From Spirochaetales bacterium (lineage in GTDB: Bacteria > Spirochaetota > Spirochaetia > Sphaerochaetales > Sphaerochaetaceae): 44,837 nucleotides of DNA. The stretch lies in the NCBI GenBank assembly GCA_022788185.1, contig JALEVV010000007.1:1-44837 (forward strand), given 5' to 3'. The notes beneath the pieces are model-generated. The model worked only from the letters and a program-made list of their open reading frames with translations. It ran no database searches and was not told the origin of the DNA. The position numbers and the translations under genes are program-made. This document shows, piece after piece, positions 8,080-15,289 of the stretch (position 1 is the stretch's first letter; every line of letters begins with the position of its first letter).

Positions 8080-8490
8080 TGCACCGCTGCACCGGCATTT
8101 CTACACCATAGGGGTCTTTATATACATAATAAAATATGAGAGAGGGTTAAATTTATAGTCCTATATATACCCTTATTATTATGGTGCTAGCGGTGCATCG
8201 GTGTTCTCTATATATAATATATAATAATATAAAATGAATAATATAATATTATTATATAATTATTATTGGATTATTTCACCTTTGACTGCACCGCTAAGAA
8301 GTATCGCTACCGGGAACGGGTGGTGCATAACTGGTCATTTTCCGGTCATGATGGGTGCCTCTGCCATTATTGCCCTACTCTGACATGGGTTTCTAAAGGA
8401 GAAAACCATTACTCATCAGCCCGAAGGAAGGAATCTGCGCCATAATGCGGTGCATCAGTACAGGGATGGCAATTGAATAGCGGTGCACGA
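8080..8490. other. Iteron-like GGTGCA repeats around an AT-rich tract (possible phage origin)
   Basis: At least seven GGTGCA/TGCACC hexamers lie in 410 bp: 8080, 8089, 8192, 8287, 8322, 8449 and 8482. Some are spaced 9 bp (GGTGCTAGCGGTGCATCGG). Between them, about 8200-8275 is almost pure A/T. No gene is visible here. Clustered short repeats next to an AT-rich block are the usual look of a plasmid or phage replication origin; with phage genes next door this is a candidate prophage origin. No initiator gene is in the window. Confidence 0.4.
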
Positions 8491-8594
8491 TTATCACTCC
8501 GAAGGACTTTTCAGGAACAAAAAGAAACTGAAAAACGTGAATAGTCAGTGATGAAGCCACATCATGATTTCAGTCTGTGCTCTTACCCGACCCC

Positions 8595-8795
8595 TTATCT
8601 GGAAGCTTCTATCCAGGAGGATAATCCCTCCCGCTCCTCCACGATCCTGTCATGGGGCACGATGCAGTACAGTCCGTATCCTCCATGCCCAGTGGAAAAC
8701 CACAGTCCCTCAAGGTACACATGGTTACATAATCCCAGGTGCCTTACGTTTGACCTTATCATCTCTCCGTACCTTATGAATCCAAGCTCCTTCAT
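8595..8795 (-). CDS. Small hypothetical protein (prophage region)
   Basis: 66 residues from an ATG at 8795, preceded at 7 nt by GGAGGAG; the longer reading from 8837 has no ribosome site and overlaps the upstream terminator. The sequence is MKELGFIRYGEMI..., then HLGLCNHVYLEGLWFS and GGYGLYCIVPHDRI. There are no transmembrane segments or known motifs. It lies after a terminator, so it is outside the tail-gene transcript, at the left edge of the prophage remnant. Not recognised. Confidence 0.5.
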   Translation of the reverse strand: MKELGFIRYGEMIRSNVRHLGLCNHVYLEGLWFSTGHGGYGLYCIVPHDRIVEEREGLSSWIEASR

Positions 8796-8815
8796 GAAAA
8801 ATCTCCTCCAAAACA

Positions 8816-8855
8816 AAAAGCCCGGAATCACAGCCAAGCTGACTGCAATCCCGGG
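8816..8855 (-). terminator. Terminator of the prophage tail gene set
   Basis: On the minus strand CCCGG plus a G-U-rich extension pairs across a small loop with CCGGG, followed by CTTTTTG. It ends the transcript carrying the gene at 8864-9121. Its arm (AAAAGCCCGGAATCACA) resembles the one at 12147-12174. Confidence 0.6.
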
Positions 8856-8863
8856 TTAGTCCT

Positions 8864-9121
8864 TCATCGAATAAGTCTGTAAACGGTCACGCCGTCATCC
8901 TGTTCTGCATTAACCGCAATGAGTCCTTTTGAGAGGAGCTCCTCAAAGCACTCATCAGCACTCTTTTCAGTATCCGTGACAACGGATGAATACATCCTCT
9001 CAAATCCGTCAAGGGTGAGCACCACATCGTCATCTCCGGTTGCCTTATACACGTATGAGTAAATCATCTTCGAGACGTTCGAAAGCGTCTTATCCATCAT
9101 CACTTCATCAAGTCTTGTCAT
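8864..9121 (-). CDS. Small hypothetical phage protein
   Basis: 85 residues. The likely start is the second ATG of a tandem pair (9121), 6 nt after AGGAGG; it overlaps the end of the upstream gene by 14 nt. The sequence is MTRLDEVMMDKTLSNVSKMI ... DDDVVLTLDGFERMYSSVVT ... ECFEELLSKGLIAV, ending TVYRLIR. The helix-helix-strand pattern ending in a beta hairpin resembles a winged-helix domain, but no confident family is seen. Part of the minus-strand prophage block. Confidence 0.55.
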   Translation of the reverse strand: MTRLDEVMMDKTLSNVSKMIYSYVYKATGDDDVVLTLDGFERMYSSVVTDTEKSADECFEELLSKGLIAVNAEQDDGVTVYRLIR

Positions 9122-9401
9122 CATTATCCTCCTCAAAACTTATCGTATGGTCATCAAGCCTGAACTCTGAAGGAAGGTGAAAAGCCTTCCTGAAAATGTG
9201 GTACAGATGCCGCTCACGGATCATCACCTCAATGTAATCCCTTACGAGAGTCCCCATGTACCGTCTGAGTTCTTCAGCAGTGAGATCCGATGTATCAACT
9301 GCAAAGAGGCCACCCAGAACTGCTCTTTCCCGTGTCATGTTCTCATAGTACGGCTTCAGGTATGATTCATACGCCTGATCTGTCAGTTCATATGTTTTCA
9401 T
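9108..9401 (-). CDS. Hypothetical phage protein
   Basis: 97 residues from an ATG at 9401 with GGAGGA 3-4 nt upstream. Overlaps the end of the SPASM gene by 14 nt and the next gene by 14 nt, so the three are coupled. Mostly helical and charged (LTAEELRRYMGTLVRDYIEV), with no membrane segment or catalytic motif. Small helical proteins after the tape-measure gene are common in siphophage tail modules, but this one is not recognised. Confidence 0.55.
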   Translation of the reverse strand: MKTYELTDQAYESYLKPYYENMTRERAVLGGLFAVDTSDLTAEELRRYMGTLVRDYIEVMIRERHLYHIFRKAFHLPSEFRLDDHTISFEEDNDDKT

Positions 9402-9888
9402 CAATCCTCCTCCAGTATACGGCAGCCGCCTCAGACTGTATCCGCATGATCGGACAGATATGCATCGTCCGCTTCAGCTCTCCGTACTCTCTGTAGCATC
9501 CTGCAGGGCAGAATGCGCACTGCTCTTCGTACTCACACTCCATGCAATGCTCATGACATGTGATGGCTGACCTATTCGAGTCATCAGCAATAAAACGTGC
9601 CTTATCAGGGAAATAATCCCCGGTCCTGACATCACCTATGGAGATGGTGTTCTTCCCGATTGCGAACGGACACCAGCGCGGACATGCATAGAGTTTCCCG
9701 TCAATGTCCATCGTAGGCATGACGCCAGAGCCGCAGCGGGGAATGGCGGGTATTCTCTCATTCATCTTCTTTCTTTTCGTGTACACCCTGTCCAGCATCG
9801 ACCAGTAGAGATTATTCTTATGCTTATACACATAATCTGAGCACTTCCCCATCTGAGTGCAGAAAATCTCGAGGTCTGTAGGCCTCAT
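9388..9888 (-). CDS. SPASM-domain protein lacking a radical-SAM core
   Basis: 166 residues. The C-terminal half shows the SPASM iron-sulfur pattern: RCGSGVMPTMDIDGKLYACP, then CHEHCMECEYEEQCAFCPAG and a final HICPIMR. This is the auxiliary-cluster domain of anaerobic sulfatase-maturase-type radical-SAM enzymes. The CxxxCxxC radical-SAM core (about 200 residues) that normally precedes it is absent, and the frame is closed by a stop just upstream of the ATG. The start overlaps the tape-measure stop (ATGA). Either a deletion fused the tail of a radical-SAM gene to the end of the tape-measure gene, or it is a stand-alone cluster-binding protein. Truncation is favoured. Confidence 0.7.
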   Translation of the reverse strand: MRPTDLEIFCTQMGKCSDYVYKHKNNLYWSMLDRVYTKRKKMNERIPAIPRCGSGVMPTMDIDGKLYACPRWCPFAIGKNTISIGDVRTGDYFPDKARFIADDSNRSAITCHEHCMECEYEEQCAFCPAGCYREYGELKRTMHICPIMRIQSEAAAVYWRRIDENI

Positions 9889-12128
9889 ATAGGTCTGACA
9901 ATGCCCCAGAGGACATCGAGCTCGGAGATGATTTCATCCTTAAAGCTTACGTCCCACTCGGTAAGTGTCTTTCCGATCGATGCGAAGGACTTCATTGAGG
10001 CGTCAAGGTAATCGTCTAAGGATTTTGCTGTCCATGCGGTAAGCTGCTCACCGATGGTCTCGCCAGACTCCTTCTCCCAGCGTTCGATCTCGGGTGAAAG
10101 AAGGGCTGCAAACTTTCCGGTAATCTCGCGCCACTCGACGGTGTTGTCCTCTGTCTTCTCCGCAAATCTGTCGGAGAGTGAGAGAAGTGCCTCGGTGAGA
10201 CGCCCCGTTTCCTTTATCTCTGCAGCAACCTCTGTGTATTCGGGAACAGACACCTTGATACCGTCTATCGATGAGTATAGATCTGAGATATCCTTGGTAT
10301 TGTCTTTTATAAGCGCTGCGGCATCGACTACATCCGAGACTGCTGTCTCGAAGCCCTGACCTACGGAGGAGAATGCCCTGACGGATTCGGACAGGAGTTT
10401 CTCCTCACCTGATCTGTCGATTCCGAAGTCCAATCCGGCAAGCGCCGAGCCAAGACCGAAGAGCTTATCCACCCAGGTGCCCTGAAGATGGGGACCTGCG
10501 TCTCTTATGAAGTTCTGCACGGCCTCGACCAGGGTGTTCTTAAGCCTTACGCCAAGATAGCCTCCCCATGAGATTACACCGTCACAGATTCCCGTAAGCA
10601 TCGATGGAATGTTCACGAAGAGTGTCTTAATGGCTGCGGATGCAACTGCTCCCAGGTTTTTGAAGAGGACCGTCACTGAGGTCTTCAGTGTCTCCCAGGA
10701 GAAGGTGTCCCTCAGTACCTCCCCGATGCAGCGGAATGTGTCCTTTGCAGTCTCTCCTATGGCAGAAAACCATGAGCCCATCCTGCCGAACACATTGGTA
10801 ATATCTGTTCTGATATTCTCGATTCTCTGTGCCAGATTCAGCGTTTCCAGAAGCTGTCCGGCTTTCAGGAACGTATCCGAAAGCGAGCCGAAGAACCAGT
10901 TCTTAAGGCTGGTGAATATGTTTCTGAGGATTGCCTCTCCGTTCTCAGCCACAATGGAAATCATCTCGGGAATGTTCCTCAGAAGTGTGCCGATAAGCCT
11001 TATCCCGTTCACGGCGGTGCTGACTACGGAATCGATTATCCTTCCCACAGGACTTTCAGTGAGCAACGATCCTATGCTGTTTATGAGCTCCGTAACACTG
11101 AAGCCTATCTCGTCACAGGCATTGGTGACGATGTACATCACGTAGTTCCCGATTCCGTCCACAACGCCTTTTACCGCATCCGGTATGGCGTTCAGGAACA
11201 GATCCAGTATGAGTGACATCCTCTTCAGCATCGTTTCAAAAAGCTTCGGGACCGCTTCCACGACTGAAAGGACAATGGTCTTAACGTTGTCGTAGCTCAC
11301 CAGCTTCGAGAACATCGAGCCCATGGTTTCAGAGAGCTTTGAGAGGAACTCGGGAAAGTTCCCGAGGATGATCTTCACATCCTGTATCCATGAGTCGAAC
11401 TTCGTCTGTATGTTTCCGATTGCCTCATCGAATGATGCGATCATCGGCGCAAACGAGAAGTTCACAAGATCCCCGACCGACTGCTTTATGTCACCCCATG
11501 CGTTTGCGATGTTCGTCAGGTGCTATCTTGTGTCTGTCCTGGCAAGCTCCTCGGAGTAGACCTGAAGGGATGCGATGACACGGTCGACAGCGGCACCGTT
11601 CTTAAGCTCTGCCGCGGCGAGGTCTGAAACATCGATTCCCAGTCTCTTAAGCTGAGTGGTCGTTCCTGAGAAGGTGTTCATGAGCGTCGTCATCGAGGAG
11701 TTGAGGTCACGCCCCGTGACGTTTGAAAGATACACTGCAGCCTTCGAGATTCTGTCTATGTCATCAGATGACTTACCGAGTGCGGCAAGCTCAGCAACCA
11801 TCGTCTCGATTGAATCCTTGCTTTCCAGGGGCTGGCGGGAAAGATCCGCTATGGTGTCCTTGGCCCTTGAGAAGGCTTCGCCTCCTCCCAGTGCGATCTC
11901 AAGCTGCCTGTACTTCCTGTCAGCCTCCCCGAAGTCGGAAAAGCACCCGTAGAGGGCGTCCCCGAGCTGCTTGACTGATGCTACCACCGCAGTGAAGCCA
12001 AGGGCGTTCTTAAGGACGCTGCCCATCTTAACCGCAGCGCCTTCGAGTGATGATAATGAATTCTTCGCAGAGTTTACGGCCTTCGTGATGTTGTCCTCTG
12101 CCTTTATGATGACTTTGGCCTGTGCCAT
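9885..12128 (-). pseudogene. Phage tail tape-measure protein, interrupted by one in-frame TAG
   Basis: 748 codons in a single frame from the ATG at 12128 (ribosome site TGGAGG) to 9885, broken only by a TAG at 11523-11525 (codon 202, after ELARTDTR); the frame resumes with HLTNIANAWGDIKQSVGDL. The N-terminus (MAQAKVIIKAEDNITKAV; KNSLSSLEG; GRDLNSSMTTLMNTFSGTTT) is typical of tape-measure proteins, and the C-terminal two-thirds is long amphipathic and hydrophobic helix. The protein spans the tail tube and sets its length. The amber could be a CAG-to-TAG mutation inactivating a decayed prophage, or a recoded codon. If only conventional starts are used, the halves are 11523-12128 and 9885-11465. 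Confidence 0.8.
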
Positions 12129-12146
12129 GATGCCTCCAGAATGAAG

Positions 12147-12174
12147 GAAAAGCCCCGGGAATCACACCGGAGCT
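12147..12174 (-). terminator. Terminator-like hairpin upstream of the tape-measure gene
   Basis: Minus strand AGCTCCGG, 8-nt loop, CCGGGGCT, then TTTCC. It lies 19-46 nt upstream of the tape-measure ATG, where a phage tail operon would normally read through. It probably came with the inserted lipoprotein cassette or marks a rearrangement. Confidence 0.5.
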
Positions 12175-12208
12175 TATAAAAAAATCACTGAATTGACCTC
12201 TGAAACAT

Positions 12209-12236
12209 TTGACAGTAGCATTCCTTGGGGTATAAT
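12209..12236 (+). promoter_or_regulatory. Strong promoter of the prophage-region lipoprotein
   Basis: TTGACA (12209-12214), 16-nt spacer, TATAAT (12231-12236). A leader of about 120 nt follows before the ATG at 12361, containing several CCTTCG/CTTCGGG-type hairpin pieces. Confidence 0.75.
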
Positions 12237-12360
12237 GCAGTTGTTGAGGGTGGATTATTCATTGGTTTATCTCCCTCATCCGCAATCCAGGTGTTACGCC
12301 TTCGGGCTTCACATATGCCTTCGTATGGAGGCAGAAAATCAGAATTGAGGGGAAAACGGA

Positions 12361-12825
12361 ATGAAGAAGTTTTCAGTTTTATTCGTGGCAATGCTCATTG
12401 CATTGATGCTTTTTGTCGGCTGTGAGAACAAGCCTAAGGAGAGGGCTGCAACTGCAGATGACGCCAAGGTCTTTTATGCCATTTATGGTGGTGCAATGAA
12501 GATGTCATCAGAAAATCCTGCAAGGAAAGGTGTTACTCTTGATGAAAAAACATTGACTGTAACATATGATAACGCAAAGATGACAGCAGAAGAAAACCCC
12601 ATGAAGGTTGCTATTGTTCTTTGCGGTAAAGCAACCGCATCGTATAGCGAAGACAAAACTCTGACAGCTGTTCTTGATTTTACAAACGGAACTTCAGTTG
12701 GCGGTAAAGCACATACTCTTTATGCAAAAATGGTTGTGAATAAAGATGAACCTTCAAAGTATACTGCTGAAATCATACTCGATGGCTACAAGCTGACAGA
12801 CCTTGATAAAGTAAAAATTGACTGA
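12361..12825 (+). CDS. Small lipoprotein inside the prophage remnant (moron-like)
   Basis: 154 residues. Ribosome site GAGGGG 8 nt upstream. Signal peptide MKKFSVLFVAMLIALMLFVG followed by the lipobox Cys. The mature protein of about 133 residues is soluble and beta-rich (GVTLDEKTLTVTYDNAKMTA ... YTAEIILDGYKLTDL) and has no known motif. It is encoded opposite to the flanking tail genes, with its own consensus promoter and a strong terminator, i.e. an autonomous cassette. Phage lipoproteins such as Streptococcus TP-J34 Ltp block superinfection by interfering with DNA injection, in that case through the tape-measure protein; the position next to a tape-measure gene invites that comparison, but no sequence similarity is claimed. 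It may equally be a host lipoprotein. Confidence 0.75.
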   Translation: MKKFSVLFVAMLIALMLFVGCENKPKERAATADDAKVFYAIYGGAMKMSSENPARKGVTLDEKTLTVTYDNAKMTAEENPMKVAIVLCGKATASYSEDKTLTAVLDFTNGTSVGGKAHTLYAKMVVNKDEPSKYTAEIILDGYKLTDLDKVKID

Positions 12826-12847
12826 TTCTTTGCTATTACCAGAATCG

Positions 12848-12875
12848 GAGTGCTCATAACGGGCACTCTTTTTTT
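12848..12875 (+). terminator. Terminator of the lipoprotein cassette
   Basis: GAGTGC, 9-nt loop, GCACTC followed directly by seven T. Confidence 0.85.
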
Positions 12876-12919
12876 CATTTACCATTATGTTTCCTCATCT
12901 TATCCGCAAGATGCTTTCT

Positions 12920-13052
12920 TTAGTTAAGCTGTATAAGCTTTATCACCTGCATCGTCATGTACGGCTGGTCCGCTATCGAGCCCGGGAAGGGAAGTGACCT
13001 CAGACCCCCTGTCTCCGAATCATCGATCGGGAGGAATAGGTCGTTGACGTAT
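12920..13052 (-). pseudogene. Fragment of a phage tail-assembly protein (C-terminus)
   Basis: The minus strand ends in DSETGGLRSLPFPGSIADQP, then YMTMQVIKLIQLN and a stop. The LPFPG...DQP....M.VI..I pattern is common in the small proteins encoded just before tape-measure genes (tail-assembly chaperone region). The upstream part of the same open frame is antisense to a recombinase fragment and does not look phage-like, so only about 40 codons are considered real. The position, upstream of the tape-measure gene in the same orientation but separated by the lipoprotein cassette, fits a tail module. Identification is by pattern only. Confidence 0.35.
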
Positions 13053-13244
13053 GAAAGCCATGACATGAAACGAAGAGCCCGCATCACTGAGTACTTCATT
13101 GAACAGCTGAAATCATCGGAAGATGTCTTCACGAAGTTCACGGAAGAGATGTTCAGGGGACTCTGTGACAGGATGACGGTCTGCAAAGAAGGTTTTGTGC
13201 GGGTAAGGTTCGGGAACGGGGTTGAGATTGACGTGGAGTACTGA
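13050..13244 (+). pseudogene. C-terminal fragment of a large serine recombinase
   Basis: The reading frame gives MKRRARITEYFIEQLKSSED, then VFTKFTEEMFRGLCDRMTVC and EGFVRVRFGNGVEIDV before the stop. A helix followed by 'F.eelf..l.drvtV...g.v.f.f..G.ei' is the usual end of large serine recombinases (phage/ICE integrases). The resolvase catalytic domain and zinc-ribbon part are absent. The ATG at 12957 only gives a longer frame by reading through the antisense of the tail-gene fragment. A remnant of the prophage integrase or of another element. Confidence 0.5.
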
Positions 13245-13260
13245 CACCCATAAACATAAA

Positions 13261-13297
13261 GACATCCTGAGGTTACGAGCCTCAGGATGTCAGTTCT
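13261..13297 (+). terminator. Strong hairpin terminator after the recombinase fragment
   Basis: GACATCCTGAGG, 7-nt loop, CCTCAGGATGTC; a 12-bp perfect stem followed by AGTTCTTTT. Also usable on the minus strand as a strong stem. Confidence 0.7.
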
Positions 13298-13299
13298 TT

Positions 13300-13908
13300 T
13301 CCCGATATAGCTGAGGGTATCACCGCAAATCCCCTTCATACATGTTAATGAACCGTAGGGGCTCTCCCGACTTTAGGACTTGAGACCGCCTGAAAAAATG
13401 GAAAAGTCCCGTTTGAGAGCTTCAAACAGGTTTTTAGAGCAAATTCAGAGAATTATTTTTTTTCCTACTAATTTCATTAGATCTAGCCCGGTCAGGGCCC
13501 TGAACCTGACCGGAGACATGTTTTTCTGCAGCAGCGGCATGCCAAGCAGGGAAGATATCATGATATAGTCGTCGGGAACGCTGACACCAAGGACAGGTCC
13601 GTCTCCTTCACCTATTATTATTCATTGACTGCTGACATTACTTCCTCTCCCTTGGAAAGCATGTAATTCTGCAGATAGCTGATCACGGAAAGTACCAGAT
13701 AACACCTCAGAAGTGACAAACCCTGTCCTTTTTTAAACTGTTTAACGAAATTCTTTGTTTTGTTAATACAGTATTTACAAAACCGAACGGGAATTAACGT
13801 AATTGAACAGGTTCATGGGAATTTCCTTCAAAAAGCACTGTTTGAGAGGGTTTCCCGTTCAATTCCGTTACAGGCAGAGGGAAAAAAATCCTTTACATGA
13901 AAAGAAAT
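13300..13908. other. Gene-poor stretch with a possible gene relic
   Basis: No intact gene. On the minus strand 13445-13615 reads IGEGDGPVLGVSVPDDYIMI, SSLLGMPLLQKNMSPVRFRA, LTGLDLMKLVGKKIIL and stop, a coding-like stretch of about 57 codons without start or ribosome site. Another coding-like piece in a different frame lies at about 13625-13735 (GLSLLRCYLVLSVISYLQNY). They may be parts of one frameshifted gene, probably mobile or phage debris; family not recognised. About 13740-13880 contains two CCCGTTC-type repeats and AT-rich sequence with no evident role. Confidence 0.3.
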
Positions 13909-13941
13909 AAAAAAAGGGAACCTTTTTGTATCAAAGTTCCC
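13909..13941 (-). terminator. Terminator of tRNA-Pro
   Basis: Minus strand GGGAAC, 14-nt loop, GTTCCC followed by seven T; 9 nt after the tRNA 3' end. Confidence 0.75.
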
Positions 13942-13949
13942 ATACGAGA

Positions 13950-14022
13950 TCGGGATGAATGGACTCGAACCATCGATATTCTGCTCCCAAAGCAGACGCC
14001 ATAGCCGCTAGGCGACATCCCG
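13950..14022 (-). tRNA. tRNA-Pro (anticodon UGG)
   Basis: Read on the minus strand, acceptor arms CGGGATG/CATCCCG pair over 7 bp, with the C1-G72 pair typical of bacterial tRNA-Pro and discriminator A. The D-arm contains CCTAGCGGC. The anticodon stem TCTGC/GCAGA encloses loop TTTGGGA, giving anticodon TGG. The T-arm contains GGTTCGAGTCC. CCA is not encoded. It has its own promoter and terminator. Confidence 0.95.
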
Positions 14023-14034
14023 GTAACCTTCGTT

Positions 14035-14063
14035 ATCATGCAACAAAGCTTGGGAATTGTCAA
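14035..14063 (-). promoter_or_regulatory. Promoter of tRNA-Pro
   Basis: Minus strand TTGACA (14058-14063), 17-nt spacer, CATGAT (14035-14040); the tRNA 5' end is 12 nt downstream. Confidence 0.5.
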
Positions 14064-14083
14064 GGCGGCAGAAGCCTGCCGCC
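14064..14083 (-). terminator. Hairpin after argD
   Basis: GGCGGCA, 6-nt loop, TGCCGCC, 16-35 nt past the argD stop. The U-tail is poor (TTGACAATT), so termination may be incomplete; the T's are part of the tRNA promoter. Confidence 0.45.
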
Positions 14084-14098
14084 CTGTGACGTAAAGAG

Positions 14099-15280
14099 TC
14101 AGTTCAGGCTTTCATCAATTGCCTCATCAAGGACGCTCACCGCAATGTCAATTTCCTCCTCAGTGATGACGAGAGGCGGAACGAAACGGACAACATCATA
14201 TCCTGCACTGCAGAGGATAACGCCCTTCTCACGGCACTTTGCGATGATGGAAGCGGGAGGAAGTGTCACTTCAAGTCCCATCATGAGGCCCAAGCCCCTT
14301 ACATCGGTGCAGACCTGAGGGTATTTGACCTTCAGCTCTTCCAGCTTTGCCCTGAGATGCTCACCCTTTGCAAGTACGCTATCAGCAAGACCGCCCTCAA
14401 GTTCATCAATCACTGTTACTGCCAGTGCCGATGCCACCGGGTTTCCTCCGAAGGTGGAGGCATGGTCACCGGGTGTAAAGACATCCGATGCCTTACCGTA
14501 GCCGCAGAGGGCTGAAAGGGGAAGCCCGCCGCCCAGGGCCTTTGCCAGAGACATCAGATCGGGTCTGACTCCGTAGTGCTGCCAGGCGAAGAGCTTTCCC
14601 GTCCTGCCCATTCCGCACTGCACGCAGTCATAGATAAGAAGCATGTCCTTCTCATCGCAGAGCTGCCTGAGTCCCTGAAGGAACGCCGGATCGGCAGGTA
14701 TAATACCGCCCTCCCCCTGCACTGGTTCGACTATGATGGCGATGTATGAGTCATCAACCTTTGCCTTTACGCTTTCAAGGTCGTTGTAGGTGGCATATTC
14801 GATATCGGGAACCATCGGGGCAAAGCCCTTATGGTACTTTTCCTGTCCCGTCAGCGTGATGGCACCGTAGGTCCTGCCGTGAAAGGAGTGCTCAAAGGAC
14901 AGCACCTTTGTCCTTCCCGTGGGATAGCCGTACTTTCTGGCAAGCTTCAGTGCGGCCTCATTGGCCTCTGCACCGCTGTTGGCAAAGAACACCCTGTCAG
15001 AGCCTGCGGCCCTGTTGAGTCTCTCAGCGGCCCTGACGGTGTACTTGTTGTAGTAGAGATTTGAAACGTGGAAGATACCTTCCTTCATAACCTTTTCGGC
15101 AGTGGAAATGAGCTTCTCATTGCCATATCCGAGGGCATTGACGGCAATGCCTCCAACGAGGTCGAGGTATTTCTTTCCGTTTGTGTCATAAAGCCAGCAG
15201 CCTTTGCCTCTGTCGAAACAGACATCGAGCTGGGCATAGGTATGCATGAAGTTATCCTTACCGGTCTGAATGTAATCCAT
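14099..15280 (-). CDS. argD: Acetylornithine aminotransferase
   Basis: 393 residues, usual length. PLP-dependent class-III aminotransferase that converts N-acetylglutamate semialdehyde and glutamate to N-acetylornithine and 2-oxoglutarate. Visible motifs: GNGEKLI-type substrate region (ALGYGNEKLI), FFANSGAEANEAALKLARKY (phosphate-binding), LLIYDCVQCGMGRTGKLFAW (the PLP-ring Asp), LMSLAKALGGGLPLSAL (Schiff-base Lys near residue 245) and ASTFGGNPVAS. Last gene of argCJBD; its ATG is 9 nt after the argB stop, the SD (TTAGGAG) overlapping that stop. No frameshift. Confidence 0.93.
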   Translation of the reverse strand: MDYIQTGKDNFMHTYAQLDVCFDRGKGCWLYDTNGKKYLDLVGGIAVNALGYGNEKLISTAEKVMKEGIFHVSNLYYNKYTVRAAERLNRAAGSDRVFFANSGAEANEAALKLARKYGYPTGRTKVLSFEHSFHGRTYGAITLTGQEKYHKGFAPMVPDIEYATYNDLESVKAKVDDSYIAIIVEPVQGEGGIIPADPAFLQGLRQLCDEKDMLLIYDCVQCGMGRTGKLFAWQHYGVRPDLMSLAKALGGGLPLSALCGYGKASDVFTPGDHASTFGGNPVASALAVTVIDELEGGLADSVLAKGEHLRAKLEELKVKYPQVCTDVRGLGLMMGLEVTLPPASIIAKCREKGVILCSAGYDVVRFVPPLVITEEEIDIAVSVLDEAIDESLN

Positions 15281-15289
15281 AGTTTGCTC

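Noticed and set aside
7587-8084. Antisense frame of 165 codons with repeats
   Set aside because: Mirror of the BspA repeats; no start signal.
8380-8480. AAAGGAG followed by a short frame starting with ATT (about 22 codons)
   Set aside because: No standard start codon, and the frame crosses the iteron-like repeats.
12920-13339. Full 139-codon minus-strand frame
   Set aside because: Only the last 40 codons look phage-like; the rest is antisense to the recombinase fragment and crosses a strong terminator hairpin.
13380-13568. Plus-strand open frame of 62 codons
   Set aside because: No ribosome site; the opposite strand has the more coding-like translation.
13950-14022. tRNA-Pro as the attachment site of the prophage
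   Set aside because: No duplicated tRNA 3' end was seen near the phage remnant, and serine recombinases do not usually target tRNA genes.
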